Source: a bacterium
GTDB lineage: Bacteria; Patescibacteria; ABY1; JACQRZ01
NCBI GenBank assembly: GCA_030688365.1
Contig: JAUYIE010000021.1
Location: forward strand, 1 to 64,000
Direction: 5' to 3'
Length of the DNA: 64,000 nucleotides
The notes under the pieces: model-generated
Told to the model about the DNA's origin: nothing
What the model saw: only the letters and a program-made list of their open reading frames with translations
Database searches by the model: none
Part shown: positions 1 to 8,195 of the stretch, in pieces
How the letters are laid out: each line of letters begins with the position of its first letter
How positions within the stretch are numbered: the stretch's first letter is position 1
Program-made: the position numbers and the translations under genes

Positions 1-2
1 AA

Positions 3-413
3 CTTACAGGCGAATTTGGTGATAAAATAGGATTTACATACCGTCATTTCCCCCTGACAACACTTCATAAAAATTCAATGCAGGCGACATGGGTGGCAGA
101 GGCTGCAGGCGCGCAAGGAAAATTTTGGGAAATGCATGATAAACTTCTTGATATGCAAAAAGATTGGGAGAATGAAGCCAATCCGACAGACAAGTTTATC
201 AGTTATGCGCAAGATTTGGGATTGAATATTGATACATTTAAAGTCGATATGGAGTCCTCACTGTTGCATTCAAAAGTGCAGGCGCAGACGGATTCAGGCA
301 ATCGTGCGGGGGTGAACGCTACACCGACGCTTTTTCTCAATGGAAAAAAACTTGAACTTCCCCGATCATATCAAGATTTAAAAAATATTGTACAAACAGA
401 ATTGGATAAATAG
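3..413 (+). CDS. DsbA-family thiol:disulfide oxidoreductase, 5' truncated by window edge
   Basis: The frame is open from the window edge, so the N-terminus with the CxxC active site lies outside. The visible 136 residues match the DsbA/Thioredoxin_4 fold: a YRHFPL strand, a helical insert with AEAAGAQGKFWEMHDKL, and near the C-terminus the cis-proline loop in NATPTLFLNGKKL. Proteins of this family make or isomerise disulfides in exported proteins, in keeping with the secreted proteins encoded nearby. The next gene starts 15 bases downstream, suggesting co-transcription. The family call is firm; the exact redox role cannot be judged without the active site. Confidence 0.85.
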   Translation, partial: LTGEFGDKIGFTYRHFPLTTLHKNSMQATWVAEAAGAQGKFWEMHDKLLDMQKDWENEANPTDKFISYAQDLGLNIDTFKVDMESSLLHSKVQAQTDSGNRAGVNATPTLFLNGKKLELPRSYQDLKNIVQTELDK

Positions 414-427
414 TTTTTACAGAGCTG

Positions 428-1246
428 ATGAAATTGCTTATTATTGATGGCCACAATTACTTATTTCGTTCGTACTACGGAGTACCCCCACAAAAACGGG
501 ATGGTGGTCCACATCTTGTCTATACGTTTTTGTCTTCATTGCGACGAATGGTGGATACGTTGAATCCTACCCATCTTGCGATTGTGTTTGATTCAGAAAC
601 AGGCACAGCGGTCAAAAAGGGAGTCAGAGAAGAATACAAAGCAACGCGCCAAGAACATGACAATGAGGTATTTGTACAAAAAAAAGTTTTGGATGCGGTA
701 TTAAAAAAGATTGGTATCTTTACTTTGGAACACGCGGACTACGAAGGAGATGATGTGATTGGTAGTCTTGCAGTTCAGTGTGCCCAAAAAGGATTGAATA
801 TCAATATTGCATCGGCGGATTTTGATTTTTCACAGTTAGTGAATGAACAAATATCACTGATACGTGAGCATAAAGGGGTGTATGACATTGTAACACCGCA
901 ACGTATTAAAGAGCGTTTTGGGATACAGCCAATCCAATATGTGGATTATATTTCGCTCAAGGGGGATAATAGTGATAATATAAAAGGGATAAAAGGCGTA
1001 GGACCAAAAGTGGCACGTCAGCTTATTGATCGATGGGGATCACTTGAAACGCTACTGGAAAATTGTGACTATTTGCCAGAAAAGTGGGCGCGTTTGTTTG
1101 AAAATGAACAAGAGCGTATAATAAGTGTAAGAAATTTTTTGCGTATTAATTCGGCATTGGCACTATTGCCGGAATCCTCACAAGCATTTGAATTTTCACA
1201 TCAATCACTCATGACACCAACGCGATACATAATAGATAGTATATGA
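428..1246 (+). CDS. Stand-alone 5'-3' exonuclease (flap endonuclease family)
   Basis: A 272-residue protein matching the 5' nuclease domain of DNA polymerase I without any polymerase domain. The N-terminal LLIIDGHNYLFRSYYG, the FDSETGTA...REEYKATR arch region, the acidic DYEGDDVIG, and the GDNSDNIKGIKGVGPK helix-hairpin-helix segment are all present, giving the metal-binding aspartates. It should remove RNA primers or 5' flaps in replication and repair. The usual GDKD motif reads SADFDFSQLV here, with Phe where Lys is normal. The stop overlaps the start of the next gene (ATGA). Confidence 0.88.
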   Translation: MKLLIIDGHNYLFRSYYGVPPQKRDGGPHLVYTFLSSLRRMVDTLNPTHLAIVFDSETGTAVKKGVREEYKATRQEHDNEVFVQKKVLDAVLKKIGIFTLEHADYEGDDVIGSLAVQCAQKGLNINIASADFDFSQLVNEQISLIREHKGVYDIVTPQRIKERFGIQPIQYVDYISLKGDNSDNIKGIKGVGPKVARQLIDRWGSLETLLENCDYLPEKWARLFENEQERIISVRNFLRINSALALLPESSQAFEFSHQSLMTPTRYIIDSI

Positions 1247-2634
1247 GAAAATATTTTTTAGCGTTTGTATTTATTTTTGGATGTAGTTTTTTTATAGTTA
1301 ATGGCACGCACGCACAAAGTGTAGCGAGTCGACTAGCGGGGAGGATCTTATTGCAAGTACAAGCACACGGCGAAGGGTGGTATGTCCATCCTTCTGAATT
1401 AGTACGATATTATCTTGGGAGACCAGATGACGCATTTTCAATCATGCGCTCAACAGGATTAGGCATTACCAACGTTGATTTAAATCGTATCGCAACGTCT
1501 GATTCATCAAGTAGTGGCGATCGTATTTTGGCTAAAAAACTTTCCGGGCGTATATTGTTGCAAGTGCAATCAAAGGGTGAAGCATGGTACGTGTATCCTG
1601 TTGATCTTAAACGGTATTATTTGGGTCGTCCTGCTGATGCGTTTGCAATCATGAGAAAATTAGGGTTGGGAATTACTGATAATGATTTGGGGGCTATTTT
1701 GAAAAATTCATCCACTTCAGTATCTTCTGATATCATCACAGATACTATTTCTACAAAAGACTATACCGCTGACCGTGCGACAATCATTTCCGATCTTAAT
1801 AATAAACGTATCGGTGAGGGGGTTTCGACAGTTCAAGAATCTGATGCATTGTCTATTGCAGCACAAGCGCATGCTGATGATATGGCCAAAAAGGGATATT
1901 TTTCTTTAACATCACCTGATGGTACTACCGTGTATGATCGCATTTTGGTAGCAGGATATCAAGCACATACTGCAGGATTATGGTTGGATTCAGTAGCAAG
2001 AGTAGGAGACCTTATTCCAAAATGGGTATTACAGTCTCCTAATGATTTCTCAACAGTGGCTTTAAACCACAATATGAGAGAAATAGGGATTGGAGAGACA
2101 GTCGTAGATGAAAAGCCCACGTTTATCATCATTCTTTCCCTTTCAAAAAGTGATTATTTGCAAAATTATATCGCTGACCTTGCAGATATTTCAAAAGTGC
2201 GCAATGATATGCTCGCTCGCGTCAATGAGGAACGTCAAAAAGCGGGTGTTGCTCCTTTGGTACTCAATGATGATCAATCAAGTCAAAATACTGGCATTGG
2301 CTTTCTTTCGTACAACGATCAGTTAATTGCCGCTGCACAGAATCACGCTGATGATATGAAGACCAATGGGTATTATAGCCATCTATCACTTGATGGGAGT
2401 AATATAGGTAACCGCGTCAAAGCAGAGGGATATGACTATGCCGTCGTCGGAGAAAATATCGCAAAAGGACAGCGTTCAGTCAAAGAAGTCATGGATGGAT
2501 GGATGGCAAGTCAAGGGCATAGAGAAAATATTTTGAATAGTACATATACAGATTTTGGCATGGGACTTTCTTTTGGGGAAAATAGTAATGGGTACGAGAT
2601 TCTTTGGACACAGGCCTTTGGTGCCACACATTAA
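1243..2634 (+). CDS. Secreted CAP/SCP-domain protein with two N-terminal GRILLQV-RYYLGRP repeats
   Basis: 463 residues. A signal peptide (about residues 1-25, hydrophobic core then THAQS) is followed by two copies of a ~45-residue module of the type GRILLQVQ-x-GEAWYV...RYYLGRP-x-DAF-x-IMR-x-LGLGIT (about residues 30-80 and 100-150). Two CAP (SCP/PR-1/YkwD) domains follow. The first (about 180-300) is degenerate. The second (about 315-460) carries HADDM, GYYSH, VGENIA, GWMASQGHRENIL and WTQAFG. CAP proteins are extracellular; the biochemical role is not known here. The same N-terminal module recurs in the protein at 23941. Confidence 0.85.
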   Translation: MRKYFLAFVFIFGCSFFIVNGTHAQSVASRLAGRILLQVQAHGEGWYVHPSELVRYYLGRPDDAFSIMRSTGLGITNVDLNRIATSDSSSSGDRILAKKLSGRILLQVQSKGEAWYVYPVDLKRYYLGRPADAFAIMRKLGLGITDNDLGAILKNSSTSVSSDIITDTISTKDYTADRATIISDLNNKRIGEGVSTVQESDALSIAAQAHADDMAKKGYFSLTSPDGTTVYDRILVAGYQAHTAGLWLDSVARVGDLIPKWVLQSPNDFSTVALNHNMREIGIGETVVDEKPTFIIILSLSKSDYLQNYIADLADISKVRNDMLARVNEERQKAGVAPLVLNDDQSSQNTGIGFLSYNDQLIAAAQNHADDMKTNGYYSHLSLDGSNIGNRVKAEGYDYAVVGENIAKGQRSVKEVMDGWMASQGHRENILNSTYTDFGMGLSFGENSNGYEILWTQAFGATH

Positions 2635-2647
2635 TTGAATTGATACA

Positions 2648-2953
2648 ATGAAAAAAAAGATACGTGTCTGTGATGGCGGTACTTGTATTTACGATGGTGC
2701 AATGTCTATTATGCGCACTATTGAGGAAAAAACAGGACTTGCCCCGGGACAATCAAATGATGAATACGATTTTGACCGATGCGACTGCACCGGGCATTGT
2801 GGTATGGGCCCAAACGTTGTGATTGACGATGAAACAGTTATTCACGAGGCAGAAAATGATACGGTCATGGAAAAGATTGATAAAAAAGAAGGAAGCCCTT
2901 TGGTAGAAGCAGTGGATGTGGATATTGATGCGATTATGAAGGATTTAGTCTAA
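2648..2953 (+). CDS. Thioredoxin-like [2Fe-2S] ferredoxin domain protein (NuoE-like)
   Basis: A 101-residue acidic protein with VCDGGTC near the N-terminus (Cys8, Cys13) and CDCTGHCGMGPNVVIDD at residues 45-61 (Cys47 and Cys51 the likely second pair). This is the four-cysteine pattern of thioredoxin-fold [2Fe-2S] proteins, as in NuoE and clostridial ferredoxins. It probably shuttles electrons, but no complex I or hydrogenase subunits lie nearby, so the partner is unknown. It starts 14 bases after the CAP gene. Confidence 0.8.
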   Translation: MKKKIRVCDGGTCIYDGAMSIMRTIEEKTGLAPGQSNDEYDFDRCDCTGHCGMGPNVVIDDETVIHEAENDTVMEKIDKKEGSPLVEAVDVDIDAIMKDLV

Positions 2954-2965
2954 GAAGTTACGTGC

Positions 2966-2971
2966 TATACT
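2966..2971 (+). promoter_or_regulatory. Candidate -10 element TATACT for the 3004 gene
   Basis: TATACT preceded by TG at the right distance (TGCTATACT, extended -10). No convincing -35 is seen. It lies between the ferredoxin gene and the likely start at 3004. Confidence 0.5.
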
Positions 2972-3003
2972 ATGTGTATTGTTTTTTAATTGTTTATTTT
3001 ATT

Positions 3004-3357
3004 ATGTCCGCACTTCAAGAGACGTTTGAGCGTGTAGAGAAAAAAAGAGACGAACAGCGAAAACTTCGTGCACAGATCAAGGAGGCACAAGACGGGTCTC
3101 CTTCATATAAGCGTATAAAAGAAGAAGCACGGGCGCTTAAGGCGCGTAAAGGAACAGTGGAACAAGAGTTGCACAATGAATTTTTTTCAGAATACGAACG
3201 TCTTGACAAACTTGCTCGTGATATCAAAGATGATACACAGATGTTGGCTGATCTTGCATTAACCCGCATCGCTAAAGGACAGACAGTTGAAGTGCGAGGG
3301 CACGATGAAGTTGATTATGTGCCACTGTTTTCTGTCAGATTCAAAAAAGTAACCTAA
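3004..3357 (+). CDS. Hypothetical coiled-coil protein
   Basis: About 117 residues if translation starts at the ATG at 3004 (MSALQETFERVEKKRDEQ). The upstream in-frame ATG at 2962 would overlap the -10 element, so the internal start is preferred. The protein is rich in Lys, Arg, Glu and Gln with long heptad-like stretches (about residues 5-85), predicting a coiled coil, and ends in a short beta-like tail (VPLFSVRFKKVT). I do not recognise a family. It abuts the VIT gene by one base, suggesting co-translation. Confidence 0.65.
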   Translation: MSALQETFERVEKKRDEQRKLRAQIKEAQDGSPSYKRIKEEARALKARKGTVEQELHNEFFSEYERLDKLARDIKDDTQMLADLALTRIAKGQTVEVRGHDEVDYVPLFSVRFKKVT

Positions 3358-3358
3358 T

Positions 3359-4081
3359 ATGGTCGTCCTGCGTCATAAGGAATTTATCCATCACATGAAT
3401 CCACGAATTTCTTCGCAAGTGCGCGAGGTCGTTTTTGGTATGGAAGATGGTATGGTGTCTACGATGGGCGCAATTACTGGTATTGCGGTAGCGACCGGTA
3501 ATCCGTTTGTCGTACTGGTATCGGGTTTTGTTATCATTTCCGTGGAGTCAATTTCTATGGGTGTTGGTTCGTATCTTTCAAATAAATCTGAAAAAGACGT
3601 CAATCTAAAAAAAATAGATGAGGAAAAGTCTGAATTAATTAAATATCCTGAAGCGGAAAAAGAGGAGTTGTACGTTATGTATTGCCAAAATGGCTGGTCA
3701 AAAGAAGTCGCACGCACAATGGCTGATGAAGCTTCACAAAAACCTGATTTACTCCTTTCGGAAATGACATATCATGAGCTCAAGATTGTGTCTGACAATC
3801 TGGGAAAACCATTTGAAAATGCAATTTTTATGGGGGTATCGTATGTGCTCGGTGGTGGTCTTCCGCTTCTCCCATACTTATTGTTTCCTGTGCCGTTGGC
3901 GCTGGGTATTTCCATTCCATTGACGATGGCAGGGATTTTTCTTCTGGGAAGCGTTACAACACGGTTTACGGGGCGTAAATGGTGGAAAGCAGGTTTTGAG
4001 ATGTTTGTTTTAGCCGGTATAGCTGCCGGTGTCGGGTATGGAGTCGGAAGGATTGCGGATGTCGTGATAACACGTTCATAA
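3359..4081 (+). CDS. VIT1/CCC1 family membrane protein (putative Fe/Mn transporter)
   Basis: 240 residues with an N-terminal block typical of the VIT family: REVVFGMEDGMVSTMGAITGIAVATG, then FVIISVESISMGVGSYLSNKSE. An acidic cytoplasmic segment follows (about residues 85-145), then three hydrophobic helices at the C-terminus. Family members move iron or manganese out of the cytosol. The metal is not determinable here. It starts one base after the coiled-coil gene and ends 3 bases before the methyltransferase start, so the three are probably one operon. Confidence 0.85.
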   Translation: MVVLRHKEFIHHMNPRISSQVREVVFGMEDGMVSTMGAITGIAVATGNPFVVLVSGFVIISVESISMGVGSYLSNKSEKDVNLKKIDEEKSELIKYPEAEKEELYVMYCQNGWSKEVARTMADEASQKPDLLLSEMTYHELKIVSDNLGKPFENAIFMGVSYVLGGGLPLLPYLLFPVPLALGISIPLTMAGIFLLGSVTTRFTGRKWWKAGFEMFVLAGIAAGVGYGVGRIADVVITRS

Positions 4082-4084
4082 TAT

Positions 4085-4765
4085 ATGCCCCAGCGTGATG
4101 TGTGGGAAGGGGAATATGCGAATTCAAAACTCGTGACAAAGGGTGAAAAACCGCAGTCAAGTGTTGTGCGGTTTTTTAAGTCGCTTCGTAAGGAAAAAAT
4201 AGTATTGGATGGGTTGGATGTGCTTGATCTTGGATGTGGCACAGGACGAAACGCATTGTATTGCGCGCAAGAGGGAGCGCAGGTAGTCGGAATAGAGATC
4301 TCGACAAATGCTCTTGCGATCGCACAGGAACGTGCAAAGACAGATGGTGTGGATATCAGATATATTCATGGCGATATCGGTGCGCCATTGCGATTTCCTG
4401 ACGAAACGTTTGATATTATTTTGGATGTGACGTCTTCAAATTCACTGTCCGGTGCGGAGCGTACTATATATCTCAAAGAATCCGCGCGCGTTTTGAAAAC
4501 CACCGGCCGTATGTTTGTTCGAGCCTTGTGCAAGGACGGCGATGTAAATGCAAGGAAACTTTTGAAAAGTCATCCGGGAAAAGAACAAGATACCTATATC
4601 ATGCCGGATTTGGGGCTCGTAGAACGCGTGTTTAGCCGTGAGGATTTTCTTGCCACCTACAAACCATACTTTGATGTGTATTTTTTGGAAAAAGAAACAC
4701 ATTATTCGCTGTTTGACGGTATACGATACAAAAGAAACTACTGGATCGGGTATTTGAAGAGGTAA
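4085..4765 (+). CDS. Class I SAM-dependent methyltransferase
   Basis: 226 residues with motif I VLDLGCGTG (residues 46-54), acidic motif II VVGIEIS and the post-motif FDIILDVTSS. The fold is a Rossmann-type class I methyltransferase. The substrate is unknown; the sequence resembles small-molecule or tellurite-type methyltransferases more than rRNA enzymes. A terminator-like hairpin follows at 4764. Confidence 0.8.
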   Translation: MPQRDVWEGEYANSKLVTKGEKPQSSVVRFFKSLRKEKIVLDGLDVLDLGCGTGRNALYCAQEGAQVVGIEISTNALAIAQERAKTDGVDIRYIHGDIGAPLRFPDETFDIILDVTSSNSLSGAERTIYLKESARVLKTTGRMFVRALCKDGDVNARKLLKSHPGKEQDTYIMPDLGLVERVFSREDFLATYKPYFDVYFLEKETHYSLFDGIRYKRNYWIGYLKR

Positions 4766-4790
4766 GACACAATTCTTGTTTATGTCTTTT
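4764..4790 (+). terminator. Probable rho-independent terminator after the methyltransferase
   Basis: AAGACA pairs with TGTCTT across a loop containing a small CAA/TTG pair, followed by a T-rich run. The stem is short, so confidence is moderate. Confidence 0.45.
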
Positions 4791-4811
4791 TATCTACTGT
4801 GATAAGATAAA
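4789..4811. promoter_or_regulatory. Inverted repeat upstream of the restriction endonuclease gene
   Basis: TTTATCT (4789-4795) and AGATAAA (4805-4811) form a perfect 7-base inverted repeat. The half-site TTATCTA also occurs in the palindrome before the methyltransferase gene (5597-5603). It may be an operator for the HTH-fused methyltransferase; this is inference. Confidence 0.4.
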
Positions 4812-4843
4812 TAGGAAATCAATTATTACTAGCCAAACTTTTT

Positions 4844-5551
4844 ATGCCGTACTTAAAATTTATATCTGACAAAGATCTTATCTCTGCTGTTGGCAGAGTT
4901 GTGAAGATCATTGAGACGTCGGAGTATGAAGCTGATAGAAGTTTACATAAAAATGTGGTTGATCCTTTTTCTGCCTTATTTCATGGCATCACGCACGCGA
5001 TAACACTCAAAGAGTGGATTGTGCAAGAAAAAGCGAGACAATCTCAAAAAACAATGCAAAATGCCATCGGGGATTTTCACCAAGCAATACTAGGAGGAGT
5101 GAAGGGCTGGGACAATCTTGGTATTGGTGGCGGATTGGATGTCGTAAATAAAGAAATGAAAATCATTGCGGAGATTAAAAATAAATTCAACACGACAAAA
5201 GGAAATCATAAAGTGGAGGTATATGATGCTATAAAATCAAAACTCAAAACAAATGAATATGAAAATTTCATTGGTTACTATGTTGAGATCATTCCGCAAG
5301 GAAAACATATATACAATAAGCCGTTTGTTCCATCAGATAACAAAACAAAGAAAAGGCGTCCAAGCAATAAAAATATCAGAGTTATCGATGGTATAAGTTT
5401 CTACACGATGGCGACGAGAAGAAAGCAAGCCATGCAGGAGCTATTTGAAGCTGTTTCACATATATTGGTAGATAAATTTCAATATACATTAAGCAAAAAA
5501 GAAGCGTCGCAGTATTTCGAATTATTTAAGATGGCGTTTTCCACAGAATAA
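4844..5551 (+). CDS. Type II restriction endonuclease, Eco47II/Sau96I-like
   Basis: 235 residues. It resembles the Eco47II family (Sau96I isoschizomers, GGNCC): N-terminal YLKFISDKDL, central FHQAILGGVKGWDNLGIGGGLD, then IIAEIKNKFNT. The last two blocks give a PD-(D/E)xK-type active site with Asp99, Glu110 and Lys112. It should cut unmodified DNA at a short palindrome. The cognate methyltransferase follows 61 bases downstream on the same strand. The family is recognised from memory and the GGNCC specificity is inferred. Confidence 0.8.
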   Translation: MPYLKFISDKDLISAVGRVVKIIETSEYEADRSLHKNVVDPFSALFHGITHAITLKEWIVQEKARQSQKTMQNAIGDFHQAILGGVKGWDNLGIGGGLDVVNKEMKIIAEIKNKFNTTKGNHKVEVYDAIKSKLKTNEYENFIGYYVEIIPQGKHIYNKPFVPSDNKTKKRRPSNKNIRVIDGISFYTMATRRKQAMQELFEAVSHILVDKFQYTLSKKEASQYFELFKMAFSTE

Positions 5552-5584
5552 CCTTTGCCTATGCAATGGTTACCTGATATACTT

Positions 5585-5612
5585 ATGATAGATTTGTTAT
5601 CTATCATTTTTT
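5585..5612 (+). promoter_or_regulatory. Perfect palindrome overlapping the methyltransferase promoter/start
   Basis: ATGATAGAT (5585-5593), spacer TTGTT, ATCTATCAT (5599-5607), then a run of T. Two -10-like hexamers overlap the arms: TATGAT (5584-5589) and TATCAT (5602-5607). The latter would place transcription start at about the ATG at 5613. It could be an operator for autoregulation, a weak terminator for the nuclease gene, or both. Confidence 0.55.
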
Positions 5613-6863
5613 ATGCAAACAGCTCAGTTTATCACTGCAGGTGAAGCAGCATTATATCTCGGTATTTCTGTGGATACTATTCGGCGATGGGACAAGAAAG
5701 GGTTGATAAAATCCACCAGAGACGAAAGAAATGATCGTATTTTTGGTTTGGAAGAAATTAAAAGAATACACAACAAAACACGAGGAGATAAAAAAAGTAA
5801 ATTTAAGATTTTGAAAAATACGACAATATCGCCGTATACCGCCATCGAGTTATTTGCCGGTGCCGGTGGGACTGCTTTGGGTATGGAAAATGCGGGTATT
5901 AGACATGTACTGTTAAATGAGTATGACAAACATGCTTGCGAGACACTTCGTGTGAATAAACCGAAATGGAATGTGGTTGAAGGGGATGTGAGAGAGCTCA
6001 AATTTTTTGAAGGACAGGCGGATATAGTCCAAGGGGGATTTCCGTGTCAGACATTTTCGTATGCTGGGAGAAAAATGGGGTTTGAAGATATTCGAGGAAC
6101 GTTATTTTTTGAATTTGCACGATGTATAAATGAAGTACGACCAAAGATTGCCATAGGAGAAAACGTGAAAGGATTGTTAAGCCATGACGATGGACGGACA
6201 CTCGCCGTAATGGCTAATGTATTGGAGGAGTTGGGTTATAACGTCAAATACAAAGTACTACGATCCCAGTATTTTGATGTTCCACAAAAAAGAGAACGGT
6301 TGATAATTATCGGGGTAAGAAAAGATCTTGATCTTCCGATTGCTTTTCCAAAAGAAAAAGATTATATTATTCCACTGCGCGAGGCGCTTTTTAAGTGTCC
6401 AAAATCAGAAGGTCAAGAATATCCTGAAAAAAAGAAAAAAATCTTGGATATGATCCCTCCTGGGGGGTATTGGAGAGATTTGCCTGAAGAACTGCAAAAA
6501 GAATATATGGGAGCAAGCTTTTTCATGGGTGGCGGTAAGACAGGGATGGCACGACGTTTGTCTTGGGATGAACCGTCATTGACTTTGACCTGCAGTCCTG
6601 CCCAAAAGCAAACGGAACGATGTCATCCGGAAGAAACGCGCCCTCTTTCTGTTCGCGAATATGCACGGATACAGACGTTTCCTGATGACTGGAAGTTTTC
6701 CGGATCGGTCGCGCAACAATATAAACAAATCGGTAATGCTGTGCCGGTGAACCTCGGATATCATATTGGCGATATGGTAATAAAGATATTAAATAGTGAG
6801 GTGGAAGAAGAAATTGAAGTGTTGGCGCCTATACAGCAGAGATTATTTACATTTACGACCTAA
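5613..6863 (+). CDS. DNA (cytosine-5) methyltransferase with N-terminal MerR/excisionase-type HTH
   Basis: 416 residues. Residues 1-55 form an HTH: ITAGEAALYLGISVDTIRRWDKKGLI and a following wing. The m5C methyltransferase then has motif I FAGAGG (81-86), motif IV GFPCQTFS with catalytic Cys145, motif VI GENV (182-185), motif VIII PQKRERL, and motif X QIGNAVPVNLG. It should protect sites cut by the upstream nuclease. The HTH suggests it also binds its own control region, as known for several m5C methyltransferases with N-terminal DNA-binding extensions. No Shine-Dalgarno is seen. Confidence 0.92.
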   Translation: MQTAQFITAGEAALYLGISVDTIRRWDKKGLIKSTRDERNDRIFGLEEIKRIHNKTRGDKKSKFKILKNTTISPYTAIELFAGAGGTALGMENAGIRHVLLNEYDKHACETLRVNKPKWNVVEGDVRELKFFEGQADIVQGGFPCQTFSYAGRKMGFEDIRGTLFFEFARCINEVRPKIAIGENVKGLLSHDDGRTLAVMANVLEELGYNVKYKVLRSQYFDVPQKRERLIIIGVRKDLDLPIAFPKEKDYIIPLREALFKCPKSEGQEYPEKKKKILDMIPPGGYWRDLPEELQKEYMGASFFMGGGKTGMARRLSWDEPSLTLTCSPAQKQTERCHPEETRPLSVREYARIQTFPDDWKFSGSVAQQYKQIGNAVPVNLGYHIGDMVIKILNSEVEEEIEVLAPIQQRLFTFTT

Positions 6864-6868
6864 AATAT

Positions 6869-7056
6869 ATGACCCTTCTTCTCAATCTCGAGTTCGAAAA
6901 AAGCGGTGCGTATTTATATGAAAATGGTACTCAGTGCAAAACAATGAGGGCGAGTTGAAATACTGTATGCGAAATGCTAACGCGATTTTTAAATATAATC
7001 CTACAGAGTTTGATGACAAAATCTTTGATGAATTGAAAAGTTGGCAGGAGAAATAG
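6869..7056 (+). pseudogene. Frameshifted remnant of a small gene
   Basis: An ATG at 6869 opens 29 codons (MTLLLNLEFEKSGAYLYENG, stop at 6956). A second frame, open from 6922 to the stop at 7054, reads WYSVQNNEGELKYCMRNANA then IFKYNPTEFDDKIFDELKSW. Joined by one frameshift near 6925 the two read as one natural-looking protein. Each alone is too short to be convincing. It follows the restriction-modification genes directly and may be debris of a third gene of that cassette. No family recognised. Confidence 0.4.
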
Positions 7057-7082
7057 TTTACGCAATTTCTTTTTTGGACAAT

Positions 7083-7117
7083 ATAATACCACCTTTGTGT
7101 TTCTCAGGTGGTATTAT
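7083..7117. terminator. Bidirectional rho-independent terminator
   Basis: A perfect inverted repeat with core AATACCACCT (7085-7094) and AGGTGGTATT (7106-7115), extendable to 12 pairs and flanked by A/T-rich runs. It sits between the plus-strand restriction-modification region and the stop of the minus-strand lipoprotein gene. Confidence 0.8.
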
Positions 7118-7121
7118 TATT

Positions 7122-8126
7122 TTAATTTGCTACGGGATGAGTGATTTGATAGGTTAGTGATTCTTGGGAGCCATTTACCCAGGAATCATCGTATACCTTT
7201 TCGACTGGTATTTTATATACCGTCAATCGGGCTTCATTGGCATTTGCTGAACCTTCACTGGGATACATGAAAACTTCTATTTTTATAGGATTGGTTCTGC
7301 TGACCAGCAGATCCTGTGCGATCCTATAATTTCCATCGTATCCTGATACAAGTGCCAAATCTGGACCCATATTATATCCCTGACGAAACTCGATAGTGTA
7401 TGGATATGCGTAACCCGTGCTCTGTGCAAGCATTTGTACAGAACTTCTAAGCATAAATCCTTGCAGATCAACCATTCCTTTAAAGTCAGGGTCGGTCGTG
7501 AAGCTCAAGGACGCAACAGGATACCCATAGTCTCTCTGTTCATTCAGGATTGTGGCCTTTTGCTCAAGTTTAACTTGTACTTTGGGAAAACCCTCGTCCC
7601 AAGATAATGTTTGGGTTAACAGGTCAGGTGTAATCGGTGCGGGAGTTGTTGCACGATCTATCAGCTGTTGTGCCAGACTGAGTGGCACAGAATTCTGTTG
7701 CTGTGTCCTTACCTCATCCTTTAGTGTAAGTAACTTATCCTCCAATATAGACAGGATATTTCCTAGTGAAACGAGTCTATCATTTGTCTGTTGATCTTGT
7801 ACTGGAAAATTTTTCAGATTCGCAATTTCTTGCTGAACCGTATTAATTTCCCCCGTCAATGAACTTAGTTCCCTCACACTTTTATTATGTGAAGATGTTA
7901 GTAAATTAACTGTATTAGTGAGCTCAGCAACAGAGCTTACTAAATCTGCAAAATCAGCAGCAGTGATTGCATTTCTGGGATCTGCTGTTGGGCTGGTTGC
8001 CAGAGGTTTTAACTCTAACATTATGGGCGCGTTCGGTGTTGCAGATACTATCGGAGTAACAGGAACCTGTCCACCACATGCGTTCAATAATCCAATTAAT
8101 ATAAGAGAAATTACTTGGTTTTTCAT
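7122..8126 (-). CDS. Putative lipoprotein with coiled-coil region
   Basis: 334 residues from the ATG at 8126, chosen because AAAGGAG lies 8 bases upstream; an earlier in-frame ATG at 8144 would start before this site. The N-terminus MKNQVISLILIGLLNACGG is a lipoprotein signal with Cys17 in a lipobox (LNAC). Residues about 45-150 (SSVAELTNTVNLLTSSHNKS onward) look like coiled coil. The C-terminal half is beta-rich with no family I recognise. A strong promoter is visible upstream (8167-8195). Confidence 0.75.
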   Translation of the reverse strand: MKNQVISLILIGLLNACGGQVPVTPIVSATPNAPIMLELKPLATSPTADPRNAITAADFADLVSSVAELTNTVNLLTSSHNKSVRELSSLTGEINTVQQEIANLKNFPVQDQQTNDRLVSLGNILSILEDKLLTLKDEVRTQQQNSVPLSLAQQLIDRATTPAPITPDLLTQTLSWDEGFPKVQVKLEQKATILNEQRDYGYPVASLSFTTDPDFKGMVDLQGFMLRSSVQMLAQSTGYAYPYTIEFRQGYNMGPDLALVSGYDGNYRIAQDLLVSRTNPIKIEVFMYPSEGSANANEARLTVYKIPVEKVYDDSWVNGSQESLTYQITHPVAN

Positions 8127-8166
8127 TTTCAAAGCTCCTTTCATGAGCTATAATACAATGGTTGCC

Positions 8167-8195
8167 ACTATAGCATATTTGACCAATTTTGTCAA
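8167..8195 (-). promoter_or_regulatory. Sigma70-type promoter for the lipoprotein gene
   Basis: On the minus strand TTGACA (8195-8190), 17-base spacer, TATAGT (8172-8167). This is near consensus and overlaps the 3' end of the SpoU-family gene. Confidence 0.8.
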
